Source of the DNA: Neoechinorhynchus agilis
Lineage: Eukaryota; Acanthocephala
Assembly: GCA_051530055.1 (NCBI GenBank)
Contig: CM121341.1
Location: forward strand, 3,472,001-3,536,000
Direction: 5' to 3'
DNA length: 64,000 nucleotides
Part shown: positions 20,220 to 30,900 of the stretch, piece by piece
Layout: every line of letters begins with the position of its first letter
How positions within the stretch are numbered: the first letter of the stretch is position 1
Made by a program: the position numbers and the translations under genes
The notes under the pieces: generated by a model
Database searches by the model: none
What the model saw: only the letters and a program-made list of their open reading frames with translations
What the model was told of the DNA's origin: nothing

Positions 20220-21182
20220 CCTATGTACCTTTGGGTCCTCACAAGGATTCTAGTTCAGAGTCGTTCAAAAGAATAATGTATCCGTCAGGATGGGAATATC
20301 CGGTCGGAGATGTCCGTTCTGGTGGAAATTGGCGGATATTGTTTGCAGGAGCGCTTGTGAGGTTGGCCTTCCCTCACGTTCATTTCAAGTTATATCATAG
20401 AGAATTGTCGTCGGGTTGAATTTTATTCGAGTTTGGTGATGTTTTTCCCCCGGATTTATGTTGGTATTGATCATTTATTTAAAATATTTTGTAAGCTTTA
20501 TGCTTACTTCTTCAATTAGATTGTTTTCGAAAAACTTACTCGAATTTTTCTTCGAAAACAATCTAACCGAAGACATAAGCAAAAGCTTGCGAAGTATTTT
20601 AAATAAATGTTCAACACCAACAACAATCCGGGATAAAACATCGTCAAATTCGAATTTCAAGTTATGATATCCGAGGAGATTAGGCCGCATGGAAAAAGGA
20701 GCGTAGGTAAAACGAATTGAGATTACGAGTGTTGTGATCACGTGAAAAAGAGAATAAAATGTGGTAAAAAATGTTGTGGTAGGATTTGAGGCGTTTTGAT
20801 TGCTTTATGAAAATAGCATCAAAGCGTTCGGTGAGAGGGGGAAAAGTCAGCTGCGCAAATTTTAGATTCTCTTTTATGAATAATTTCACGACGGCGGTTT
20901 TGAGATTGGAAATGTTGCAAAATACGGCATAATCGTAGGTGAGGAAAAGCAAAATAAAGCACAAGTAAAATTCGTAGATATCGGGTGAAGGGATTCCTAA
21001 ATGTCGGAGGCGTTTGAGGAGATAAATTTTAAAGGTGTTGAGCTTGAGGAAAAGAGCGATGTGCGAGTCCAATTTCAAGTTTGATTTAAATCGGAGACCC
21101 CAAGTTCTTTGAAAGGTAACTCGTAGGATGTCATTAAAGGATAATTTCGAAGCATTTAGAGAAATTCAGGTGGGGTTTGTTC
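20220..21182 (-). mobile_element. LINE 3' end with inserted foldback element
   Basis: Minus strand. 20680-21078 is an open frame for the C-terminal end of a LINE ORF2 (LFLKLNTFKIYLLKRLRHLG, IPSPDIYEFYLCFILLF). The part at 20220-20414 is the element's 3' untranslated end, shared with 40,020-40,400 and 60,480-60,860. A foldback element (20415-20661) lies inside it. No RT domain in this copy: it stops at about 21,182, where similarity with 24.9 kb and 61.2 kb also ends. 5'-truncated, as usual for LINEs. Confidence 0.75.
20415..20661. mobile_element. Foldback element inside LINE (older copy)
   Basis: Long inverted repeat with the same words as the element at 61.78-62.03 kb: GTTGGTATTGATCATTTATT, TTAAAATATTTTGTAAGC, the centre ACTTACTCGAATTTTTCTTC, then back out to CAACAACAATCCGGGATAAA. 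Arms here are imperfect, so it is older than the 61.8-kb copy. Its hammerhead-like words are degraded (TTGAAGA and CCGAAGA). Confidence 0.75.
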
Positions 21183-21682
21183 AACGAATCGCCATCATCC
21201 ATCTTCTTCGATCTAGGGCCGAATTCGATTAACGACGAACTTGTGCGAGTTGCGAAGACCTATAAAATTAACTTTGACACAAACCGTTTATTTCAAATTT
21301 AAGGGACGTAATTAGGTCCTGTAGTTTTCATCTCCAGTCAAGTTTAAAATGTTAGGTTCTTTTTAAAGAAAGCGACAGATACATGAAAGCATCATCGCGT
21401 TTGGACTTATTCAAAGATATTCAACGTAGTTCATTGTATACTGAACGTCTGGATAGCGATCATCGTAGTTGGTCTAAATCACAAAACCTCGCGGTATCTA
21501 AATGGACTATGAAATGTCTTCGTTGGCAAAAGGGAAGCCTAAACTAAATTGAGTTTTTATGTACAACAAGAAATGATGCAATGATTTTTCACTTCTAACA
21601 AAGACGGGTAAAATGTATGAAACTGCAGCAAAGATCGTTGACAAGTGATTCATCAAATTTGACGCTTTAAATCCACCTTGCA
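21183..21682. other. Upstream region of the LRR gene
   Basis: No coding sequence recognised. AT-rich, ending in the TATA box of the LRR gene. Confidence 0.5.
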
Positions 21683-21690
21683 TATAAAAG
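21683..21690 (+). promoter_or_regulatory. TATA box of the LRR gene
   Basis: TATAAAAG 39-46 bp upstream of the LRR start ATG, giving a very short leader, the same layout as the actin gene. Confidence 0.55.
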
Positions 21691-21728
21691 CAAACCATAA
21701 TAAAGTTCTTTACATCTCTCTAACTTAG

Positions 21729-23660
21729 ATGGTATTTTTGTCCATCCTTAAAGCTTTACTCTTTCTAATCCACGGATTTGACTTTTGCTATAGTAATGAT
21801 GTGCAAAATGAATGGTCGCTTCAATACACAAAATACGATGGAATGAACATTGTGAACTCAACAATTAGATCCATCAACTCACTATCAAGTGTTTTGAATA
21901 AGATAGAAAGAAACAGTTCAATCAGCCGAATCGAAATGGAATTTGCTCGTTTCTACGACATTGTAAGCAGCAACGACCATATCCTTCCAAACGTCGCGGA
22001 CGTATCGATATATTGCAGGAGGAATGAATATGAGATTATTACCATTACGAAATCTCTTATTTATAAATTCAGGCATTCTAGAAGACTTCAAATCCAAAAC
22101 GCAGTATTTGGATATATCGAAGATGATGCGTTTGAAGGTTTTGACAATTTGAACGATCTCGATTTGAGTATAAATAGTCTGTGGCGATTGGGTTTGAATA
22201 TGCATGTAGATCTTTACAATCTTCAATCATTACAACTGTCGCGCAATGGTTTGCGTAATGATTGCCTCAACGTTGTGGAGAAGATGAAAAGTTTGAAGGT
22301 TTTAGACTTGTCGGATAATTTAATCCAAAGATTCGTGCTAACCAATGAATTCAATTTTAGAGGACTGGAAAATATACGGATCGGTGCTAATCCTTTAAAT
22401 GAGATCAATTTGAGTCAATTAGCAAAACAAGAGAATCTTAAAATCTTGGAATTTTCATACCAAGCAGATTTAAACAAATTGTTTGAAGAGGAATTTCAAT
22501 TCGAAAATATGGAGGAATTTATTGTACACGGTGGAATCGCTCACAGTTTGAATTCAACAATTCTAGCCAGAATGCCAAAAGTCAAAGTTGTGAAGATTAT
22601 GGGCTCAAATCTTGGAGAAGTACCACGTGGAAACAATCGGACGGAAACGTTGATTCTAAAAAGAAATCGTATAGGAATAATTCGCTCTAATTACTTCGAT
22701 TCGTGGACAAATGTTACCCAATTGGACATGTCATCGAACGGAATCGTGCGGATATACAAGGATGCATTTTTTCCACTGAAAAAACTTGAAGTACTTAATC
22801 TCGGACAAAATTCCGATTTGACCTTGCTTCCGACGGGAATTTTTCGAAACAACGAATTACTTCAAAAACTCATATTAGCAAATACTAATTTTTATGTTTT
22901 CGATGATGGCGTTTTTAAAAACGTTAAACATTTACGGTACTTGGACGTATCAGACACCCCTATGACAGGCATTGATGTACATCGACTGGGTTCCAAAACG
23001 ATCGATTATTGTCTGGTAAAAAATAATCCTTTTTTTTTTATTATAATATACGATAACCCTAGAAACAGAACGGAGACATATTTCTCGATACGTACTCTTG
23101 CCAGATATATACCTGAACCGATACAAATAGCTGCTGGTGTAGACGATGTGATTACAGTCTATAATCATACAGAAAATTTTACTTCGCTTGCTGGAAAAAA
23201 GTTGACCCGAATACAAGATGTTCGACTCTTTATCCGTGGTAATGCGTTCTCAGTCGATTTGAGTAACAATGAGATATCGGCAATCAATTACGACGATTTC
23301 GAAGACTTGAAAACTCTTGAATTTCTTTGTCTACAGTTCAATCGGATTGAGAAAATAGCTCCTCGCGCATTTAGAAATACTCCCCTGTTAAGAATGCTCG
23401 ACCTTGCCAATAATCAATTGAAAGATATTGACGTTTTTCACTTATTTTACGGTCTTGATAGACTCATTTACCTTCGTATGGCAAATAATGGATTCTCGCT
23501 ATTTCCATCCCATCACTTGTCCGATCTCAGAAGTCTAAAAATTCTTAATATTTCCAGCAATCCGATACGCCAATTTCACAATAAACCTTTCAAGGATCAT
23601 CAATCTTTGCAAACAATAAAAATGTATAATACAAGTATTGAACTAATTTACGATCTCTAA
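21729..23660 (+). CDS. Secreted leucine-rich-repeat protein
   Basis: 643 residues from ATG 21729, intronless. A signal peptide is clear (VFLSILKALLFLIHGFDFCYS, about residues 2-22). The rest is a long run of LRRs of about 24 residues: LQSLQLSRNGLR, LKVLDLSDNLIQRF, LEVLNLGQNSDLTLLPTGIF, LRYLDVSDTPMTGID, LEFLCLQFNRIEKIAPRAF, LRMLDLANNQLKDID, LKILNISSNPIRQF. No transmembrane or TIR domain is present, so it is not a complete Toll-type receptor; an extracellular binding protein is likely. Partner unknown. After the stop, another plus frame continues open for about 45 codons (reading from LRVLTEVSILSKKFFVFEPA to FVVTLNN, stop at about 23796), which would suit an LRR C-terminal flank. A one-base change or sequencing error near 23,655 may have shortened the protein. 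Confidence 0.88.
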   Translation: MVFLSILKALLFLIHGFDFCYSNDVQNEWSLQYTKYDGMNIVNSTIRSINSLSSVLNKIERNSSISRIEMEFARFYDIVSSNDHILPNVADVSIYCRRNEYEIITITKSLIYKFRHSRRLQIQNAVFGYIEDDAFEGFDNLNDLDLSINSLWRLGLNMHVDLYNLQSLQLSRNGLRNDCLNVVEKMKSLKVLDLSDNLIQRFVLTNEFNFRGLENIRIGANPLNEINLSQLAKQENLKILEFSYQADLNKLFEEEFQFENMEEFIVHGGIAHSLNSTILARMPKVKVVKIMGSNLGEVPRGNNRTETLILKRNRIGIIRSNYFDSWTNVTQLDMSSNGIVRIYKDAFFPLKKLEVLNLGQNSDLTLLPTGIFRNNELLQKLILANTNFYVFDDGVFKNVKHLRYLDVSDTPMTGIDVHRLGSKTIDYCLVKNNPFFFIIIYDNPRNRTETYFSIRTLARYIPEPIQIAAGVDDVITVYNHTENFTSLAGKKLTRIQDVRLFIRGNAFSVDLSNNEISAINYDDFEDLKTLEFLCLQFNRIEKIAPRAFRNTPLLRMLDLANNQLKDIDVFHLFYGLDRLIYLRMANNGFSLFPSHHLSDLRSLKILNISSNPIRQFHNKPFKDHQSLQTIKMYNTSIELIYDL

Positions 23661-23848
23661 GAGTATTAACTGAAGTATCGATACTTTCAAAAAAGTTCTT
23701 TGTCTTTGAGCCGGCTGAGAATTTTGTTATTGAGTTAAAACTGAAAGATTTTATGTATTCAAGCGAGAATGGTTTCGTCGTGACTTTAAACAATTAATTG
23801 ATAAATATATATTTCGGATAACTTACAAAGAAATAACTGGCATATCTT

Positions 23849-23854
23849 AATAAA
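23849..23854 (+). terminator. Polyadenylation signal AATAAA of LRR gene
   Basis: AATAAA 189 bp after the LRR stop and about 55 bp after the end of the alternative C-terminal frame. Confidence 0.45.
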
Positions 23855-23859
23855 GTGAA

Positions 23860-24734
23860 TGCTGAAATAACATTCGCACTAAGTTAAATTATTCTTTACT
23901 TCAAAAAATACACCATTTTGTTGTCTGGGCGATGCTTGATAATTCCAGTTGATATATTTAGAAATGTTATTTTTACTGGCATCTTCCCTAGGTTTGAAAG
24001 TATCAATCACAAGTCATTTTGTAAAGGAGTGTAAAACATTTGTGTAGATTACAAACTGCAATGTAATTATTGAAATATTTACCGCTCGGCAATTTATAAT
24101 AAAATTAAAATAATTCGAATTGAGAAAAAGAATTTGTGGGAATGTGATAATGTAAAAAAGTTTTAGGAATAAAGCAATGGTCCTAAGATAAACCTTTGTT
24201 TTCCTATCGAACTTTCAAATGTACGGTTGGAGACGATAAGTTTGAATTTCAACTTTTTGAACCTTTTTTAATCCCAGGTAAGTCGCATTGAAACGTTAAT
24301 ATCCGCGAATTTTTAAGGTTCGAAAATACTTAAAATTAGCACAGTTTTATTTGAAGTGAAAATGCTTTTAATAACTTCGCTGATTCCTTTGGCGATTCCT
24401 AGCAATCTAATCTGTAAAATAAATGAGATTGGTTTAGACTGTGAAAGATAGGCGAGCAATTTACGAAGCGAAACGTCAAACTTTCATGGTCCACGCTTAT
24501 TAAGGACTTTAAATTTTAAAAATAATGACACGAGAAAACGAATAAATACTTCAAGATTGTTTGTTAAAGGTAATTGAACGGATCTTATACTGTTAAGTCA
24601 GTTGAGTAAAATTGGTAGAAAGTTGAATTACAAAATATACGGCGTTCTTAATCATTTGCTTTTTAAGAATAACGTCACGACCAAAATCTCGATACTTTTT
24701 AGTAAATTATTTTAAATTTCGCAAGCAAATGTCG
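23860..24734. other. AT-rich intergenic, nothing recognised
   Basis: No ORF, RNA gene or clear repeat seen. Confidence 0.5.
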
Positions 24735-25225
24735 ATAAATCAGGCAAGGAGACTCCTAAATGGGGGAAGCGTTCGACGAGATAAACTTTAAAGGCATTGC
24801 GTTTGAGGGAGAGAGTGATGTCCGAGTCCTATTTCAGATTTGATTGAAAATGGACACAAAGAATTTCCAAGGGAGGTGACTCGTAGGATGTCATATAGAA
24901 GCTCGGGAGAGGGTGTGGGCTTGCGGGATAATTTCGAAGCAATTAGGGAAATTCAGGTGGGGTTTGTGATTGGTGGTCGACATATAATAAAAGTTTAGAA
25001 TGTGGTGAGAGAGGTTTAAATTCGTTGGAGAAAATATTAAAAAGAAGTGGCGACAAGCCGGCACCTTTAGCGACGCCATTGGTGAGGGATTCGATGATCG
25101 AGGAGGGTAATCGGCCCTGAATGTATTATTGCTAATTTTAAAGATAAGATTAGAGCCAGTGGATCTACCCCGCGTTTATACCGAAAACAGAACAAACCTA
25201 GAAGAGTAGTGAATGGTCTACGGAA
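24735..25225 (-). mobile_element. LINE fragment (RT to C-terminal region), decayed
   Basis: Minus strand, aligned by eye to the LINEs at 20.98-21.18, 61.2-61.5 and 62.4-62.6 kb: shared words include GACTCGTAGGATGTCAT, AAATTCAGGTGGGGTTTG, GAAAATATTAAAAAGAAGTG and GGTGAGGG. Translation keeps only scraps (FFLIFSPTNL for LLFNIFLNDL). It bridges the gap between the C-terminal copy at 21 kb and the RT copies at 61-62 kb. Confidence 0.65.
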
Positions 25226-26577
25226 CGTCCTTTTCAGTCGCGATCATTTAGAAGCACTTCAATTTTAAAAGTGTAAAACATTCAAATTAAGTGGTTAAAA
25301 AAGTTCATTTGTGGCCTTTTTCACGGCTGATAATTTTTCCTTGGGCACACGGCCCACCGATCTGATCCAGAGAAGCGCATTAAATCACGCTTAATATCCT
25401 GAACCACACGGTCATGAGTTTGTAAATTCCTGCGGATCCACAGATACCACCTGAAGGCGGGACTCCCTTCATCAAGGTATTTCGTCCCCTTTGGTTGTGC
25501 GTCATTGACGGTAACGGATTTGGACCAGTTGATCCGTAACTTGGATCACGGGCATTAGTCCACTTTACCACCTCAGCACGAGTACGGAATGTACAAACTC
25601 TGCCAGTTTTGATGCCCAATGAAAAACCATCAACCATTTTAAAAAGGCCACAAATAGATTGATGCAAAAAGTTACCGGTTGACCAGACTTCAAAGTTACG
25701 AGGTGCAATTATTTCTTTCGTTTTTATACCGCGTATTTAAGATTTCCGAAGGAAACGTTGCAAGTTATTGTATTGATCTGTTAATAGAAATCTCGATCAA
25801 TTATCAATAAAAATGAACAAATATCCACAAATTCTTTGATTAATCTTTAATGGTCAAAAGGGAACTATTTCTTCCAGAATGGTGACGTCATTTGTGGGAA
25901 TTACTTTTATGGATGTTGTTGTTTGTTTGTTTAGGTTCGCACTTATGAATGTTTATTTTTTAAGGCGGTATGCGATTTTCAAAAGACAACAAAATAAGTC
26001 GTCGATCGCCATTATCGTTTATCACTTCGGATTAGTCATGGTTTTTCGTCTATGTGTTCTTAAATAATGGGTCAAATCAATTTTATTCAATGTATTGATT
26101 TCCACCAGAAAAAATGAGAAAATTAATTCCCAAAACTCTTGGGTGGCCACAAATATTAATGGTCCATAGAAAAACTAGAAGCTGAGATGACGCTGAGACT
26201 CGAATTTGCAGCGGACACTGGACTACTATTCCGTAGGGTTCCGTCGTTTTGTAACCATTGATTCTGGATCACAGTTGAAGACTTTTGCCAGTGTCCTTTT
26301 TGCCTAGTAATGTTCACGGTTCCAAACCGACTTATAAGGCAATCGTAGCCTCGAAAGGATGAAGTTCCTTATCCAGCGATCCGAAATATTTTTATTCCCC
26401 AAAAACCGAGGAACATAGCTCTTTAATTTTTAAATTGAATTTTGGACAAGATTGTTTTAAGTTCATCCTTTATTGAAGACTTTTCTCTACCAAGATGCGG
26501 TTATTATTGAAAGATCGACTTCCACGTCTCCTTTTCCTTGTCAAATCAGTAAGTTAATTCACTTTTCGCCATTAAAG
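25226..26577. other. Intergenic before the TPR-like gene
   Basis: No recognised gene. A minus-strand 95-codon frame (25380-25667) and a hydrophobic plus-strand 62-codon frame (25879-26067) have no family match. TGACGTCA, a consensus CRE, lies at 25882-25889. The word TTTGTGGCCTTTTT occurs inverted at about 25,310 and 25,640. A donor-like GTAAGT at 26549 just before the gene could end an upstream exon. Confidence 0.4.
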
Positions 26578-27979
26578 ATGTCTCGCGATTTGGAAGTTAT
26601 TCAGAAATTGATGATGCACGTTGAAAATGAAGGAAACTTGAATAAGTTTCTAGGTCCATACACAACCACTGCGGATTCAAAAGCAAGACAAATGTTGTCA
26701 ATGATATTGAAATTTCAAAAGGACAAATATTCAATACTGCTTGCCCGTGTAGTTCATTTCCTTATCCATGATTATATCCGAGATCAACAGAGGTTTCAAG
26801 GTGGAGCTTGCCTTGAATTGAATATCGTTTCAAAAGTCTTAGTGGATGCAATAGCCTTTGCGAACGATTCATGTTGCTGTAAAATTCTATCCGAAGTATC
26901 TTTCATAAAATCCCTCGTTAATCACAAGTTTATGGCTCAATGTGACTATGAAAAAGCTGTGAAGTTTTTGTTCAACTCAGGAAACTTGTGTCCGCAATTG
27001 AATCCAAAAACACTGGATCCATTGGTTTGTGTGCTCATCACGAATGAGTGTCTCGATAGAGACATGGTGACCAGCGCAAAATTTTTCCAAAGTCAAACTC
27101 CACTTGATATTCCGTTATACCAGCGAAATCAAGAACGAATTCAACTCTTGGACGGGAAAGCAACCCTGCTCACGATGGCTAATATGTCCAGTTTTGGAAT
27201 GTTTGAAGCAATAATCAGTCAAGCTATGTCTCTAGTTCATCTCAAAGTACTCCTTCTTCAGTTTTTACCTGAGGCAAAACTGACACCGTATCAAAATTAT
27301 CTTGTAAAACTGTTTCTAGACACTCTTGACAATGATTCGGTCGAAGATTGCAGTGATCTTTGTGTTCATCAGCTCCGGATGATGGCGTGGGGATCTCGCT
27401 TCAGTTCTAAAAAGGGTGAAATGCGAGTTAAAATCATAGAAGCTTACAAGAATTCAATGAAATTCAGTCATGAACCTTTAAGTCTACTTGGCTTTATTGC
27501 TCTTGATGACGTTTTTATTGATCAAAGTGACAGACAAATACTTTTAAGACGAGCGTACGATATGTTTTCAAAAGCGCTCAAACGAAATCCTAATTCTTTA
27601 ATTGCTCAGATGGGTATGGCACGAACACTTGCGCAAACCAGTCATTACCAAGAAGCCATTAAAATTCTGAATGAAGTCTTGAACCGTGGAGCTGAACTCT
27701 GTCGTGATTGGTTTAAAATGGACAAGAATATTTCTCAGGATGATCGAAACGCTGCAAATATTTCGGCTCTATTGAATCCCCAGTGTCATTTACGTGCTGA
27801 ACGTAAACTTATTTTAGATCTAGAAAACGCAACCGATCATAATCGAGTTTCTCTCACACAAATTCTATATGATTCCGCAAGGAGTTGTGATCTATGCCAG
27901 CGCCGATACTTGGTAGAACTGCGAAGAGCCAAGGAATTCCAGGTTGCGATTAACGTTTGCGACCAAATCGATTCTTTTG
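26578..27979 (+). CDS. Unknown protein with possible TPR hairpin, runs into satellite
   Basis: The frame opens with a TTG at 26473, but ATG 26578 (MSRDLEVIQKLMMHVENEGN) is the likely start. About 465 residues of ordinary, alpha-helical, Cys-containing sequence follow, with a tetratricopeptide-like hairpin at about residues 325-375 (RAYDMFSKALKRNPNSLIAQ then MARTLAQTSHYQEAIKILNE). I do not recognise the family. At about 27,975 (NVCDQIDSFGPF) the frame passes without a stop into the 18-bp satellite and would stay open to 32,148, first as an Arg/Pro/Val hexapeptide repeat, then after a frame slip near 30,984 as a Val/Phe/His repeat. I read the repeat part as satellite that replaced or displaced the true 3' end, so the gene is probably broken or ends by splicing near the junction. 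No intron seen in the 1.4 kb. Confidence 0.6.
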
Positions 27980-30900
27980 GACCCTTTCGTATTCGTCCAC
28001 CTGTTGAGGTTCGTCCACATGTTCGTATTCGTCCACCTGTTCGGGTTCGTCCAACTGTTTTTATTCATAGACCTGTTCGTATTCATGCACCTCTTCGTAT
28101 TTGTCAACCTGTCCGGGTTCGTCAATCTGATCGTATTCGTCCACCTGTTCGTATTCGTCCACCATTTCGGGTTCGTCCACCTGTTCGTATTCGTCCACCT
28201 GTTCGTATTCGTCCACCTGTTCGTATTCGTCCACCTGTTCGGGTTCGTCCACCTGTTCGGGTTCGTCCACATGTTCGTATTCGTCCACCTGTTCGGGTTC
28301 GTCCACCTGTTCTTATTCATAGACCTGTTCGTATTCATGCACCTCTTCGTATTTGTCAACCTGTCCGGGTTCGTCAATCTGATCGTATTCGTCCACCTGT
28401 TCGTATTCGTCCACCTGTTCGGGTTCGTCCACCTGTTCGGGTTCGTCCACCTGTTCGTATTCGTCCACCTGTTCCGGTTCGTCAATCTGATCGTATTCAT
28501 CGACCCTTTCGTATTCGTCCACCTGTTGAGGTTCGTCCACATGTTCGTATTCGTCCACCTGTTCGGGTTCGTCCAACTGTTTTTATTCATAGACCTGTTC
28601 GTATTCATGCACCTCTTCGTATTTGTCAACCTGTCCGGGTTCGTCAATCTGATCGTATTCGTCCACCTGTTCGTATTCGTCCACCATTTCGGGTTCGTCC
28701 ACCTGTTCGTATTCGTCCACCTGTTCCGGTTCGTCAATCTGATCGTATTCATCGACCCTTTCGTATTCGTCCACCTGTTGAGGTTCGTCCACCTGTTCGT
28801 ATTCGTCCACCAGTTCGGGTTCGTCCACCTGTTCGTATTCGTCCACCTGTTCCGGTTCGTCAATCTGATCGTATTCATCGACCCTTTCGTATTCGTCCAC
28901 CTGTTGAGGTTCGTCCACATGTTCGCATTCGTCCACCTGTTCGGGTTCGTCCAACTGTTTTTATTCATAGACCTGTTCGTATTCATGCACCTCTTCGTAT
29001 TTGTCAACCTGTCCGGGTTCGTCAATCTGATCGTATTCGTCCACCTGTTCGTATTCGTCCACCATTTCGGGTTCGTCCACCTGTTCCGGTTCGTCAATCT
29101 GATCGTATTCATCGACCCTTTCGTATTCGTCCACCTGTTGAGGTTCGTCCACATGTTCGTATTCGTCCACCTGTTCGGGTTCGTCCAACTGTTTTTATTC
29201 ATAGACCTGTTCGTATTCATGCACCTCTTCGTATTTGTCAACCTGTCCGGTTCGTCAATCGATGTATTCGTCCACATTCGTATTCTCCACCAGTTCGGGT
29301 TCGTCCACCTGTTCGGGTTCGTCCACCTGTTCGTATTCGTCCACCTGTTCCGGTTCGTCAATCTGATCGTATTCATCGACCCTTTCGTATTCGTCCACCT
29401 GTTGAGGTTCGTCCACATGTTCGTATTCGTCCACCTGTTCGGGTTCGTCCAACTGTTTTTATTCATAGACCTGTTCGTATTCATGCACCTCTTCGCATTT
29501 GTCAACCTGTCCGGGTTCGTCCACCTGTTGGGGTTCGTCAATCTGATCGTATTCGTCCACCTGCTCGAATTTGTCCACCTGTCCGGGTTCGTCAATCTGA
29601 TCGTATTCGTCCACATGTTCGTGTTAGTCCACCTGTTCGGGTTCGTCAATCTGAACGTATTCGTCAACCTGTTCGAATTTGTCCACCTGTTCGGGTTCGT
29701 CCACCTGTTCTTATTCATAGAACTGTTCGTATTCATGCACCTCTTCGTATTTGTCCACCTGTCCGGGTTCGTCAATCTGATCGTATTCGTCCACCTGTTC
29801 GAATTTGTCCACCTGTTCGGGTTCGTCCAACTGTTTTTATTCATAGACCTGTTCGTATTCATGCACCTCTTCGTATTTGTCCACCTGACCGGGTTCGTCA
29901 ATCTGATCGTATTCATGCACCTCTTCGTATTTGTCCACCTGTCCGGGTTCGTCAATCTGATCGTATTCGTCCACCTGTTAGAATTTGTCTACCTGTTCGG
30001 GTTCGTCGACCCTTTCGTATTCGTCCACCTGTTGAGGTTCGTCCACAAGTTCGTATTCGTCCACCTGATCGTATTCGTCCACCTCTTCGTATTTGTCCAT
30101 CTGTTCCGTTTCGTCATTCTGATCGTACTCATCGACCCTTTCGTATTCGTCCACCTGTTCGTATTCGTCCACCTGTTCCGGTTCGTCGATTTGATCGTAT
30201 TCATCGACCCTTTCGTATTCGTCCACCTGTTCGTGTTAGTCCACCTGTTCCGGTTCGTCAATCTGATCGTATTCATCGACCCTTTAGTATTCGTCCACCT
30301 GTTCGTATTCGTCCACCTGTTCTTATTCGTCCACCTGTTGAGGATCGTCCACATGTTCGTATTCGTCCACCTTGTCGGGTTCGTCAATCTGATCGTATTC
30401 GTCCACATGTTCGTATTCTTCCACCTGTTCGGGTTCGTCCACCTGTTCGTGTTAGTCCACCTGTTCCGGTTCGTCAATCTGATCGCATTCATCGACCCTT
30501 TCGTATTCGTCCACCTGTTCGTATTCGTCCACCTGTTGAGGATCGTCCACATGTTCGTATTCGTCCACCACTTCGGGTTTGTCAATCTGATCGTATTCGT
30601 CCACATGTTCGTATTCTTCCACCTGTTCGGGTTCGTCCACATGTTCGTGTTAGTCCACCTGTTCCGGTTCATCAATCTGATCGTATTCATCGACCCTTTA
30701 GTATTCGGCCACCTGTTCGTATTCGTCCCCCTGTTCTTATTCGTCCACCTGTTGAGGATCGTCCACATGTTCGTATTCGTCCACCTTGTCGGGTTCGTCA
30801 ATCTGATCGTATTCGTCCACATGTTCGTATTCTTCCACATGTTCGTATTCTTCCACCTGTTCGGGTTCGTCCACCTGTTCGTGTTAGTCCACCTGTTCCG

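Noticed and set aside
25290-25670. DNA transposon with inverted ends (TTTGTGGCCTTTTT)
   Set aside because: The shared word is only about 14 bp and no target duplication or longer arm was seen.
25882-25889. CRE element TGACGTCA
   Set aside because: A single 8-bp match in intergenic DNA with no gene start nearby that it would clearly serve.
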